DNA of 64,000 nt from Chryseobacterium salipaludis (lineage in GTDB: Bacteria > Bacteroidota > Bacteroidia > Flavobacteriales > Weeksellaceae): the NCBI RefSeq assembly GCF_022968825.1, contig NZ_JALHKS010000002.1:1-64000 (forward strand), in the 5' to 3' direction. The position numbers and the translations under genes were made by a program. The notes below the pieces were generated by a model. The model searched no databases. It was given only the letters and a program-made list of their open reading frames with translations, and was not told the origin of the DNA. Position 1 is the first letter of the stretch, and each line of letters opens with the position of its first letter. This document shows, in pieces, positions 44,377-54,000 of this stretch.

Positions 44377-47089
44377 CTAATCTTTTAATTCTTTGTACTT
44401 AGGGTTATAACCCTCTTTTCTAACATGTAAATGATGGTGGTGGTCCGTTAAACTTGTGGAGTTCTTCAAAATAAAATTCTTACCATTTACTTTAATATTG
44501 TAACTATAAAATTGCGAGTATCCGAACTTGATTAGCGCATCTAAAAATTTTTCTTGTCTATGGATATCAAATAGGTCGGGATCTTTATCAATATGAAGAT
44601 TGTTTCCGGTTTTGTCCTTTCGTAAATACCTAAAGTCAAATGACACGCCATTGACGTGAGTAACACTGGGAGCCCCTGTTCCGTCTGCTGAAGTAGAACC
44701 ATTAAAATGAAAGTCTTCAAAACCGCATTCTGCCACAGCTCCCAATAGAGACGCAAATGATACCGGGTTAATATATTCACGCGATGTATTATCTTCAATT
44801 CTTATCCTTACTTCGTCTTTTTGATAATTGATTGGAAAAGTCATCTTTACCAACTCGCCCAGACCATTCGCTTTTTGGTAGTATCTGGCGGTCTTTCCAA
44901 TGACCCTTTTCTCCCATCCTGGACCACCATCTTTTTTCGAACCAACAATCCACTTTTGAGCTAATTTGAATTCTAGGGTACATATGTTATGCTGGTTACC
45001 TTTAGCATCGTGATAAACATATTTATATTTATCTTCAGCATCGGGATGTATTGTTCTTGGAAAACGTTTTTCGATATTTCCATCTTGATAAATATGGAAG
45101 GTTATAGTACCGCTGTTACTTATTGTTTTTGACGGTATTTTGTGATAATGATCATATTTGAAGAAAACTGTTTTAAGTAAATTATAATTGCTCTTACGCT
45201 TTTCCCACCCATTTGGCATTTTAGTATTTTTATTTCTACCGTTTAGCAAAACTGAAATCAATTCCAAATACTTATCTGCGAAAATTGCCAACTCATTAAG
45301 AGTCTTTCCCGAAGTTTCCTCTCCCCATCGATCAACCGCTTCAGACGGGGCTTTTGGCATCTTTTTGTAAATACTCCACATCCACCCACCGCTATCGACA
45401 CAATAATCAACTGTATTGGCTACTACTTCAGGATTTCTTACAATTTTCTTGTCTCCTATATATTCTGCGTAATCTTGATATGGCCCGGGCTTGTCAAACG
45501 GAGATTTTGGATCGTTTGAATTAACTCTTACACCGGTTAATTGTAGCAAACCTCTTCCTTTATATATGCTTTGACTTGAGATAAAAACACTCTTTGTTTC
45601 CTCTGATAAAGAAAAGACACCAGTTTCTTCACAAACCTGTGCTAGAAAATGCATTTTTTGCGCACAGTGGTTGATTTTATACTTATTGAAACAGTGATTT
45701 AAAGATTTTGTTAAAACCGCAAACGATTTATCATTAATATTGCAGCCAACTCGCCTTCCACCCTTTAAAGCTTGCCCCTCCCAAATCCTTTCTGAACCTT
45801 TAAGGAGCCTAATAAATGTTCTAACATCTTTTTCTTTGAAGTCCCTGTTACAAAAGCATAAATCCTCTTTTGGCTTGTCTGGTTTCCTTTCATTCACCTT
45901 CGCCGCACTCCGTACCACCTCCAGCGGTTTTTCAGCGCTATTCGCCAGGCCAAATTTGCTGGAAGGAACATTAAGCTTCAATGGGATGACCTCAATGAAA
46001 TACTGCTGTCGCTCCCGGTCAGGATCCTTGAGGTATCTGGAATCAATTCCTTTATTAAAAAGCGCCTGTGTTATGGTAACGGCAGGCATATCCATTGAAT
46101 CACCTTTTATCGTAATGGCCGGGCTTGTATGAATCCTGTCATCTGAAAACACATCATATTCCCAAATGACAAACTGGATCCGTTGATTCAGCATATTACG
46201 GGTCCGGATGCGCACTTTAATCGTATCTCCCACTTTTACCTTTGTGACGGGATTTCCTTTCAGGTCCACAAAATAGGCATGGGTGATTTTCTTTTCCTGA
46301 TCAGCACGCGGGCTTTTTGCAGAGGTGCCGGGAAAAATAGCACTGTTGTCTTTTGGTTTAGATTTGTGCGCAGGATTAACCACGTTTACATTTACCTGAC
46401 TTGCGCCCCGGATTTTCCCCTCATAGGAAGCCGTGACATAATATTCATGGTAGGCACCTTCATCTTGGTCCCCTTTCATTAAAAATTTATCAGCAATCGC
46501 CTGCAATACTCTTGGATTGGAGGTCAAAGGGATTTTAGCTTCTGCAATGCCGTTTTTATTTACGCGCGCTTTAAAAACACCCGGCATTTGATTTTGTTTA
46601 TTAATCTCCGCATGATGGCCTGGGCCGGGAGCATCATCTTCCCACAGCTGGAAAGTAATCTCACGGTTAAATAAACCTACACAATGCGCCCGGGCAATGA
46701 GCGTATCCTGATAGCTGGCCTTGTTAATGTCTTTTACACCACGATTAAAAAGAACCACTTTTACTATCTTGGACTCGGAAGCTCTCCCGGGAATTACAGT
46801 GAGGCTGCCTGCTTTTTTCGCTTCCCATTCATTGGACAACAGTTTCTTTTGCGCTTTAAAAACATCCAGCCGGAACTCTGTGCCGGTTACTTTTTCGCCA
46901 AATGTAAACGGGACGCGCATGCCGGTTTTAGGTGGTTTTTGGTGTAATATCTTTCCACGTGCCGTTTTTCTGCTTTTTCCAGATGTTCCAAACATACTGT
47001 ACGTCCGCACTCGGCAGGTAATGTCCTGTGTCATGCACGGTGTACAACTCCTGTTTACCGACTTCTGGATTCTGATTACCGGTTATCAT
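44377..47089 (-). CDS. Large peptidoglycan-degrading effector with GH19-like and M15-like domains (frameshifted near N-terminus)
   Basis: The longest frame (44377-47034) codes 885 residues, but its first 30 residues are not protein-like. In another frame a natural start MITGNQNPEVGKQELYTV begins at ATG 47087-47089 and joins the main frame if one A of the A5 run (46936-46940) is removed, giving about 902 residues. Two Ig-like modules (main-frame residues about 50-220 and 250-350, each with a ITFQLWED/IQFVIWEY strand) precede a GH19/lysozyme-like domain (HFLAQVCEETGVFS, candidate Glu469/470; YKGRGLLQLTG, 491-501) and a C-terminal M15-like metallopeptidase candidate (His793 in THVNG, Asp800 in SFDFRY, His868-870 in HHHHLHV). 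Both would cut peptidoglycan. Four lipoprotein-type genes follow. Secretion route (type VI) is inferred. Confidence 0.75.
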
Positions 47090-47455
47090 ACAAAATGTCT
47101 TTATAAAATCACAGTTAACCTATTTATATCTTCATATATGCCTCAGGATTTTTCACCCAATACCTTATAACCCACGTTCTATTCCGGCTCGCCTTTATTG
47201 TGGTTCAATAAAACAGCTGCACGGCTCAGCGATCATGACAAGGCCGCCATAACATGCATTAATTTTGTTAAAGATAATAAAGAGCCAGATATAAAACAGT
47301 AGTAATACTACGACAAATTAGTATTACTTTTAAATTATTTTCACAACACATTCTTCCTTCAAAGCAAATGCAGCTATTTCACTAAGGAAATTTGACGATG
47401 AAAGCGCAATTATTTCTACTTGTCTTAGCTTTAAACCAATTTACCTTCATTTATT
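47090..47455. other. Intergenic region between effector and nitroreductase
   Basis: About 370 nt without a gene on either strand. The only clear structure is a 10-bp inverted repeat at 47301-47328 and the nitroreductase promoter box at the right end. It is AT-rich and should contain the promoter of the effector operon, but I cannot place it with confidence. Confidence 0.5.
47301..47328. repeat. Perfect 10-bp inverted repeat with 8-nt spacer
   Basis: AGTAATACTA (47301-47310) and TAGTATTACT (47319-47328). It lies about 210 nt upstream of the effector start and 140 nt upstream of the nitroreductase start. It could be an operator or a terminator-like stem (TTTTAAATTATTTT follows on the plus strand), though no plus-strand gene precedes it. 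Confidence 0.6.
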
Positions 47456-47463
47456 TACCTTTG
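47456..47463 (+). promoter_or_regulatory. -7 element 4 nt before the nitroreductase gene
   Basis: TACCTTTG matches TAnnTTTG; TCTT separates it from ATG 47468. Predicts a leaderless transcript. Confidence 0.65.
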
Positions 47464-47467
47464 TCTT

Positions 47468-48097
47468 ATGAACTACCTTGAAGCACTGAACCGCCGCTAT
47501 TCGGTAAAGAAGTTTGATACTGAACGTCAGGTAGCGCCGGAGGTGCTGCACAATATTCTGCAGGCTGGCAAGCTCTCGGCCAGTTCGCTGGGTTTGCAGC
47601 CGTATAAAATTTATGTGGCGGAAAGCGCGGCCATTCGCCGGGAACTGGTTCCGGCTTTTTATAATCCCTCGCAGGCAGAAACCTGTTCGCATTTGCTGAT
47701 ACTGACATCCAAAACAAAAGTGGAACAGGAATATATCGACGGTTATTTTCGTCACATTACGGAAGTGCGCGGTACACCCGATGAACAACTACAAGCGTTC
47801 AAAGCGAGTGTTGAAGGCTGGACGGAAGCGCAGGAACTCGAAGAGCAGCAGCATTGGGCGGAAAAGCAAAGTTATATTGCACTGGCCAATCTGATGTTCG
47901 CCGCTGCGCTGGAAGGCGTGGATACCTGCCCGATGGAAGGCTTCCGCGAAGAAGTATTAGCCCGCGTTCTGCAACTTAATCCTGAAAAAGAAAAAGTATC
48001 CGTTACGCTGGCCTTGGGATACCGCTCGGCAGAAGATGCTTTTCAGAACATGAAAAAGGTGCGCAAACCGGCAGAAAAGCTTTTTAAATTTTTATAA
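47468..48097 (+). CDS. Nitroreductase-family NAD(P)H-dependent oxidoreductase
   Basis: 209 residues starting MNYLEALNRRYSVKKFD with the FMN-binding RR(Y)S motif of NfsB-like flavoenzymes; GKLSASSLGLQPYKIYV and DTCPMEGF are further family motifs. Such enzymes reduce nitroaromatics, quinones or dihydropteridines; the physiological substrate is unknown. It lies 8 nt before nadB, so it may be the first gene of a nad operon; a role in NAD metabolism is speculative. Confidence 0.9.
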   Translation: MNYLEALNRRYSVKKFDTERQVAPEVLHNILQAGKLSASSLGLQPYKIYVAESAAIRRELVPAFYNPSQAETCSHLLILTSKTKVEQEYIDGYFRHITEVRGTPDEQLQAFKASVEGWTEAQELEEQQHWAEKQSYIALANLMFAAALEGVDTCPMEGFREEVLARVLQLNPEKEKVSVTLALGYRSAEDAFQNMKKVRKPAEKLFKFL

Positions 48098-48105
48098 AAA
48101 GATCT

Positions 48106-49677
48106 ATGATTAAAGCGGACGTCCTGGTAATCGGGTCCGGTATTTCCGGCCTGTCGTATGCTATCAAAGTTTCACAGCAAATGCCTGAGGCGAAGATTAT
48201 CATCGTAACCAAAGCCGATGAGGACGAAAGCAATACCAAATACGCGCAGGGCGGCCTGGCTGTCGTCACCGATTTCAGCAAAGATAATTTCACCAAGCAC
48301 ATTGAGGATACCCTCCGCGCCGGCGATGGCGAGAACGATCCCGCCATTGTGAAAATGGTGATTGAGGAAGGCCCGGACCGCTTTCGGGAACTCGTGGACT
48401 GGGGAACCCAATTCGACCGCAAAGACGGGCACCTGATGCTCGGCCGCGAAGGCGGACATACCGAGAACAGAATTGTTCACCACAAAGACATTACCGGCCG
48501 CGAAATCGAGCGCGCCCTGCTGCAAACACTCCGCAGTTTGCCCAACGTGGAGATGATGAGCCACCATTATGTCATCGACCTTATCACCCAGCACCATATT
48601 CCCGGCAAACAATTCGACGAAAACTCAATTGACTGCTACGGTGCCTACATTCTGGATGAGCAGCAAAAGATAATTAAAAAAATTACGGCTAAAATTACGC
48701 TGGTCGCTACCGGTGGCGCCGGCCATGTGTATAAAAACACCACCAATCCCCTCATCGCGACCGGTGATGGGATTGCTTTCGTGCACCGGGCGCGCGGACG
48801 GATTTCCAATATGCAGTATTATCAATTCCACCCTACTGCGTTATTCTCCCGCCGCGACGGGATGCTGTTCCTGATCTCTGAGGCGGTGCGTGGTGATGGT
48901 GCCAAGCTCCGAACAAAAGACGGAAAACCCTTCATGCATAAATATGATGAGCGCGAAGAGCTGGCTTCCCGTGATATTGTGGCACGCGCCATTGATAACG
49001 AACTGAAAATATCCGGTGATGATTATGTAGGGCTGGATTGCCGGCAAATGAACCGGGAACGATTTATTGAGCACTTCCCCAATATATATCAGAAATGCCT
49101 GGAAGAAGGCATTGATCCTTTTAAAGAATTGATTCCGGTCGTGCCCGCCTGCCACTATCTGATGGGCGGCATTGACATTGATGAAGACGGACAGAGTTCG
49201 ATCCGTCACCTTTTTGCCGTGGGCGAATGTACTAATTCCGGTTTACACGGCGCCAACCGGCTTGCCTCCAATTCCTTGCTGGAAGGCCTGGTCTTTGGCC
49301 ATAAAGCCGCCATGAAGACCACAGAACTCCTGCAGGAAAACAATTTTAATTTTGAGGACTTAAAAGCCGTTCCGGAATGGAATGAAGAAGGCATGAAAAT
49401 GATGGATGAAATGGTGATTGTCTCCTATCTCCGCCGCCAATTGCAGGAAATGATGAGCGACCTGGTGAGCATTGTCCGCAGCAATGAACGATTGCAGATT
49501 GCAGCCCGGAAGCAGCGTGAAATCCACGAAGCCGTGACCGAGTTGTACAGCTATTCGATCATCTCGCCGCAACTGGCAGAACTGCGCAATCTGGTGAACA
49601 TCTCGTATCTCATCATCCGCCAGTCTCTTGAAATGAAAGAAAACAAAGGCGCTTTTTTCAATAAGGATCTATCGTAA
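48106..49677 (+). CDS. nadB: L-aspartate oxidase
   Basis: 523 residues, with FAD-binding IGSGISGLSYA near the N-terminus, QGGLAVV, and the active-site regions HPTALFS, GDGAKLRTKDGK and HLFAVGECTNSGLHGANRLASNSLLEGLVFG. It oxidises aspartate to iminoaspartate, the first step of NAD synthesis. nadC is 240 nt downstream, but I see no nadA in the window. It is not the related succinate dehydrogenase, since the Asp-oxidase-type C-terminus is present. Confidence 0.95.
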   Translation: MIKADVLVIGSGISGLSYAIKVSQQMPEAKIIIVTKADEDESNTKYAQGGLAVVTDFSKDNFTKHIEDTLRAGDGENDPAIVKMVIEEGPDRFRELVDWGTQFDRKDGHLMLGREGGHTENRIVHHKDITGREIERALLQTLRSLPNVEMMSHHYVIDLITQHHIPGKQFDENSIDCYGAYILDEQQKIIKKITAKITLVATGGAGHVYKNTTNPLIATGDGIAFVHRARGRISNMQYYQFHPTALFSRRDGMLFLISEAVRGDGAKLRTKDGKPFMHKYDEREELASRDIVARAIDNELKISGDDYVGLDCRQMNRERFIEHFPNIYQKCLEEGIDPFKELIPVVPACHYLMGGIDIDEDGQSSIRHLFAVGECTNSGLHGANRLASNSLLEGLVFGHKAAMKTTELLQENNFNFEDLKAVPEWNEEGMKMMDEMVIVSYLRRQLQEMMSDLVSIVRSNERLQIAARKQREIHEAVTELYSYSIISPQLAELRNLVNISYLIIRQSLEMKENKGAFFNKDLS

Positions 49678-49730
49678 ACCATTATGGTTCTGATGTTTAA
49701 ATGCATATTGCGAAATAAGATTCGGTTTTG

Positions 49731-49738
49731 TATCTTTG
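49731..49738 (+). promoter_or_regulatory. -7 element of the nadC leader transcript
   Basis: TATCTTTG matches TAnnTTTG, with ATTG about 20 nt upstream. It lies between nadB and nadC and would start transcription near 49743-49746, giving nadC its own promoter with a leader of about 170 nt. Confidence 0.6.
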
Positions 49739-49794
49739 CCGCAAGTTTGCAACAGGTGCTGAGGAAACCAGCCGGCAGATTAAATAAAAAAGAA

Positions 49795-49872
49795 ATGGAG
49801 CATCAGTTCAGGAATACAAAGTCTTTTCGTTATTGGCTTTCCCGTGACTTTTGCTGTGCGATAAACTTATAA
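49795..49872 (+). CDS. Putative 25-residue leader peptide upstream of nadC
   Basis: ATG 49795 to TAA 49870-49872 codes MEHQFRNTKSFRYWLSRDFC followed by CAINL. It is too short to judge by family; the Cys-Cys pair near the end and the position of the stop codon are notable. The stop overlaps the first bases of the terminator stem that follows (49871-49899), so a ribosome stopped there would cover the stem. This is the geometry of a transcription attenuator controlling nadC; alternatively the whole leader is a small RNA. Inference from layout only. Confidence 0.5.
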   Translation: MEHQFRNTKSFRYWLSRDFCCAINL

Positions 49873-49906
49873 ACTTCAAGGTGTGCTGCCCTGAAGTTTT
49901 TTTATT
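49871..49906 (+). terminator. Terminator/attenuator hairpin just before nadC
   Basis: AAACTTCA (49871-49878) pairs with TGAAGTTT (49892-49899), extended by GG:CC past one mismatch, loop TGTGCTG, then a T run (to about 49906). nadC begins 11 nt later, so the hairpin must be read through for nadC expression. Confidence 0.75.
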
Positions 49907-49916
49907 TTAAAAAACC

Positions 49917-50780
49917 ATGAAAAGACCTGCATACATTACCGATGCTGCGTTAAAAACTTTTATCAGCCGTGCGCTGGAGGAAGACTTGGGCCCCGGAGAC
50001 CACTCTACCCTGGCTACTATTCCGAAAGACCTGCAGCAGAAAGCAAAACTTTTGGTTAAAGAAGATTGCATTCTGGCAGGCGTTGAACTCGCTGAGATCA
50101 TTTTCCGCCAGTTTGATCCTTCGCTTTCTGTAGAAGTTTTAATGAAAGACGGACAGCAGGCAAAAGCAGGCGATATCGTTTTGAATATATCAGGCAGTGC
50201 CCGCTCCATTCTTTCTACCGAGCGCTTCGTTTTGAACTGCATGCAGCGCATGAGCGGTATTGCCACCCTCACTCACGAATGGGATGCACGTCTGGTCGGT
50301 ACTAAAACCAAATTACTCGATACCCGTAAAACCACGCCCAACTTCCGTCTTTGCGAAAAATGGGCAGTTGCTATCGGCGGCGGAACCAATCACCGCTTTG
50401 GGTTGTATGATATGATCATGCTGAAGGATAACCATATCGATTATAACGGCAGTATTAAAAATGCAGTTTCAGCCGCACGCGAATATATCGCACAGAATGA
50501 GCTGGAACTTAAAGTAGAAGTAGAAACCCGTACGCTGCAGGAAGTCCGCGAAGCCCTGGATGCCGGCGCAGACCGCATTATGCTAGACAATATGGACATA
50601 GCTACCATGCGTGAAGCTGTGGCAATCATTGGCAAGAAAAGCGAAACCGAAGCGTCCGGCGGCATCACCCGCGACATGCTGAAGGAAATCGCGGATACTG
50701 GCGTTGATTACATTTCAGCCGGGGCACTTACGCATTCAGCGAAGAACATTGACCTCAGCTTAAAAGCAGTTACAGTCTGA
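49917..50780 (+). CDS. nadC: Nicotinate-nucleotide pyrophosphorylase (quinolinate phosphoribosyltransferase)
   Basis: 287 residues. LLDTRKTTPNFRLCEKWAVAIGGG is the conserved PRPP/quinolinate-binding segment (TRKT-P-R), and EVETRTLQEVREALDAGAD and EASGGITRDML follow. The enzyme converts quinolinate and PRPP to nicotinate mononucleotide. The start ATG lies directly after a terminator hairpin. It shares the NAD pathway with nadB, 240 nt upstream. Confidence 0.95.
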   Translation: MKRPAYITDAALKTFISRALEEDLGPGDHSTLATIPKDLQQKAKLLVKEDCILAGVELAEIIFRQFDPSLSVEVLMKDGQQAKAGDIVLNISGSARSILSTERFVLNCMQRMSGIATLTHEWDARLVGTKTKLLDTRKTTPNFRLCEKWAVAIGGGTNHRFGLYDMIMLKDNHIDYNGSIKNAVSAAREYIAQNELELKVEVETRTLQEVREALDAGADRIMLDNMDIATMREAVAIIGKKSETEASGGITRDMLKEIADTGVDYISAGALTHSAKNIDLSLKAVTV

Positions 50781-50952
50781 TTATATATCCAATAATTAAA
50801 TCGCGTTATCAGGCAAAACTAAACAAGCGTTTACAAGCTGAAAATTGATTTTATATCTTTTTTAAAATACTGTCTGACACTTATTTAAAGGCTTTTTTTA
50901 ACAAAATTTTAAAATTTAACATTTTCTTAATCAAAGTCCCGTTTAAATTAAA

Positions 50953-50960
50953 TATTTTTG
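50953..50960 (+). promoter_or_regulatory. -7 element of the TonB-dependent receptor gene
   Basis: TATTTTTG matches TAnnTTTG and lies 41 nt before ATG 51002. Confidence 0.6.
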
Positions 50961-51001
50961 CACCATAATTTTAGCTTAATAAATCTATAATTAAAACTAA
51001 T

Positions 51002-54000
51002 ATGATTTTTAATCCATTAAAGAAATCTGTACTGGTTGCGGCACTTGCTTTTGCAGGCTATGGTACACTGCAGGCACAGGTTACTACCAGTAACTTGTCT
51101 GGTATTGTAACGGCTACTGCGGGTAAGTCTGTAAGTAATGCAACGATCAAGGCTACACACTTACCTTCTGGAACTGTGTACACTGCTACTGCCAATGCCT
51201 CCGGCGCGTTTAACATCGCAAACATGCGTGTGGGTGGTCCTTACCGCGTGGAAGTTACTTCCGGAAGTGAGCAGCCTATCATCTATGAAGATGTGTATCT
51301 GGAACTGGGACAACCATTTGTGGTAAACCCTGTATTTGGAGAAAAAACAGCGACTATTGCTGAGGTAGTTTTAACAGGCGCCCGCGGCAGAAACGTAAAC
51401 CAAACCGGTGCTGCCACCAATGTTGGCCAAAAGCAGATTCAGGAACTTCCGCAGGTATCAAGAAGTATTACTGAATTTACCCGACTTACACCACAGGCAA
51501 ATGGAAACTCATTCGCAGGTCGAGATGCACGTTATAACAACCTGCAGATTGACGGGGCTAACTTTAATAACGGCTTTGGCCTAAGCAGCAACCCACTGCC
51601 GGGGGGTAACGCTCAGCCAATTTCCCTGGACGCAATTCAGGAAATCTCTGTTAACATCGCTCCTTTTGATGTGACGCAGTCCGGATTTACAGGTGCAGGT
51701 ATTAACGCTGTAACCAAGTCTGGTACCAACCGTTTCCACGGATCTCTTTATGGCTATTATAATGGTAAAGATCTGAACGGCTGGAAAATAAACGGAAATG
51801 AAATTCAAAAAGTTTCCGGAGCTAAAATGACCAACGGTTTAACAGTCGGCGGACCTATTGTTCAGAATAAATTATTCTTCTTCGTCAGCGGAGAGCGTGA
51901 AACTGCTACTGGAGCTAATGCATCCGGCGCTAACTTATGGAAAGCATCGCAGGATGGGATTGCTGATCCTGCCAACAACATTTCCCGTGTGAAGGAATCT
52001 GACCTTATCGCTGTTAAAAATCACCTGATCAACAGATGGGGATATGATCCGGGAAGATATCAGGGATATGCTGATGAAGCAATGCAACAGGGTGATAAAT
52101 TCCTGACCCGACTCGACTGGAACATTAGCGACAAGCATAAATTTGCGGTACGATATAACTATTTGAAAGGAACCTCCATGCAGGTTGCAAACGCTACATC
52201 AGGACCTGCTCCAAGATCAGCTTGGGGACGTGTGAGCGATAAAGCGATGACTTTCGAAAACGGAAACTACAGCTTCGAAAACTATGTACAGTCTGTAACT
52301 GCGGAATTAAACTCAACGTTTAGTTCAGACCTTTCTAATAAATTCCTCTTTACGTACTCGAAAATTCAGGATACCAGAAAGTCACCATCTGACAAGCTTT
52401 TCCCATTTGTTGATATTTGGGACGGATCGGCGAGTGGAGGAAACTATATCAGCTTCGGTACTGAATTGTTTACTTATCTGAATGACGTTTATAACGACAA
52501 CTTCTCCTTTACCAATAACCTGACTTATAACTTAGGCAGAAACAGCTTTACAGTAGGTGCTGCTTACGAAGTACAGAAATTTGGTAACTCCTATACCAGA
52601 ATGGGTACTGGTTATTACCGCTACGCATCGGTAGAGGATTTCCTTTCTACCGGAACAGCAAACGAAGTAGCGCCAATTTCTTTTGGTCTAACATATCCGT
52701 ATGCTAACCAGGATACATACTCAAGAGTAAACTTTGGACTTCTATCAGCTTATCTGCAGGATAGGATTACACTGACAGATAAATTTAACGTAACCGTTGG
52801 CTTGAGAGCTGAATTGCCAAGCTACCTGAACGATCTGACAGCGAACCCATCAATTGATGCGTTGACTCTATTAGACAAAAACGGCAATCCTAAAAATTAC
52901 TCTTCAGGTGAATGGCCAAAGTCACGCGTAATGCTTTCACCAAGGTTAGGATTCAACTACGACGTTCTGGGTGATCGTAGCCTTACCTTACGAGGTGGTA
53001 CCGGAATCTTTACCGGTCGTGTACCATTCGTTTGGTTAACGAACATGCCTACGAATGCCGGTGTATTGCAAAATACGGTAGAGCTTGACTATGCAGGTGT
53101 TGCTCCATGGATTGGAAACATCAGATTCCATCCGGAAGACATTTACTATTATGTAAATAATGTTCCGGCCGGCGGAGAAAATGTATTTATCAGCACTCCT
53201 AAGGAAGGTGCACCAACAACTTTTGCATTGGTAGACAGTGATTTCAAAATGCCTTCCGTTTGGAGAAGCAGCTTTGGAGCTGACTTTAAGATTCCAAACA
53301 CACCGATCACGCTGACAACTGATATTCTTTATACTAAGGATGTAAATTCAGTTTTTCAGTACGGTGCTAACAGAAAGGAATCAACTTTCCGCATGACCAA
53401 CCAGGATCGCGCCTTCTATCCTGACGAAAAGTCATACCGTTATAATGACAAGATTGGTGCAAACAGTGCAGTTGTTTTAACCAACTCTGACACAAAAGGT
53501 ACTGCATTCTCCGCTACTTTTGGAGCGTCTGTTCGTCCTTGGCATGGCCTTTCTGGATCTGTATTCTATACGTATTCGGAAGCAAAAGAAATCTCTGCCA
53601 ATTCAGGTTCGAGTGCCAGCTCTGCTTGGCAGGCTTCACCAACTGTGGATTCACCAAACCAACAGTCGCTTAGTATCTCCAATTACTCTATTCCTCACCG
53701 TGTAGTGGCAAATTTGAGTTATACGATTGGTAAAACTACCATTGGTGCCTACTACAACGGCGAGAACCAAGGCAGATATTCTTACTACTATTCCAATGAT
53801 GTGAATGGTGACGGAATCGCTAATGACCTTATGTACATTCCTAAGGTAGGAGAAACAGTGAAGTTTGCAGACATCAAACAAGGAAGTACTGTCTTATTTA
53901 CTGCTGCACAACAGCAAGAGGCATTTGACAAGTTTATCGCAGATAACGGATTGGAAAAATACCGTGGTACTATTCTGCCGAGAAACGAATTCTTGCTTCC

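Noticed and set aside
49739-49870. Known riboswitch, 6S RNA or SRP RNA between nadB and nadC
   Set aside because: The segment shows none of the conserved cores I know for these RNAs; the leader ORF plus terminator explains the layout better.
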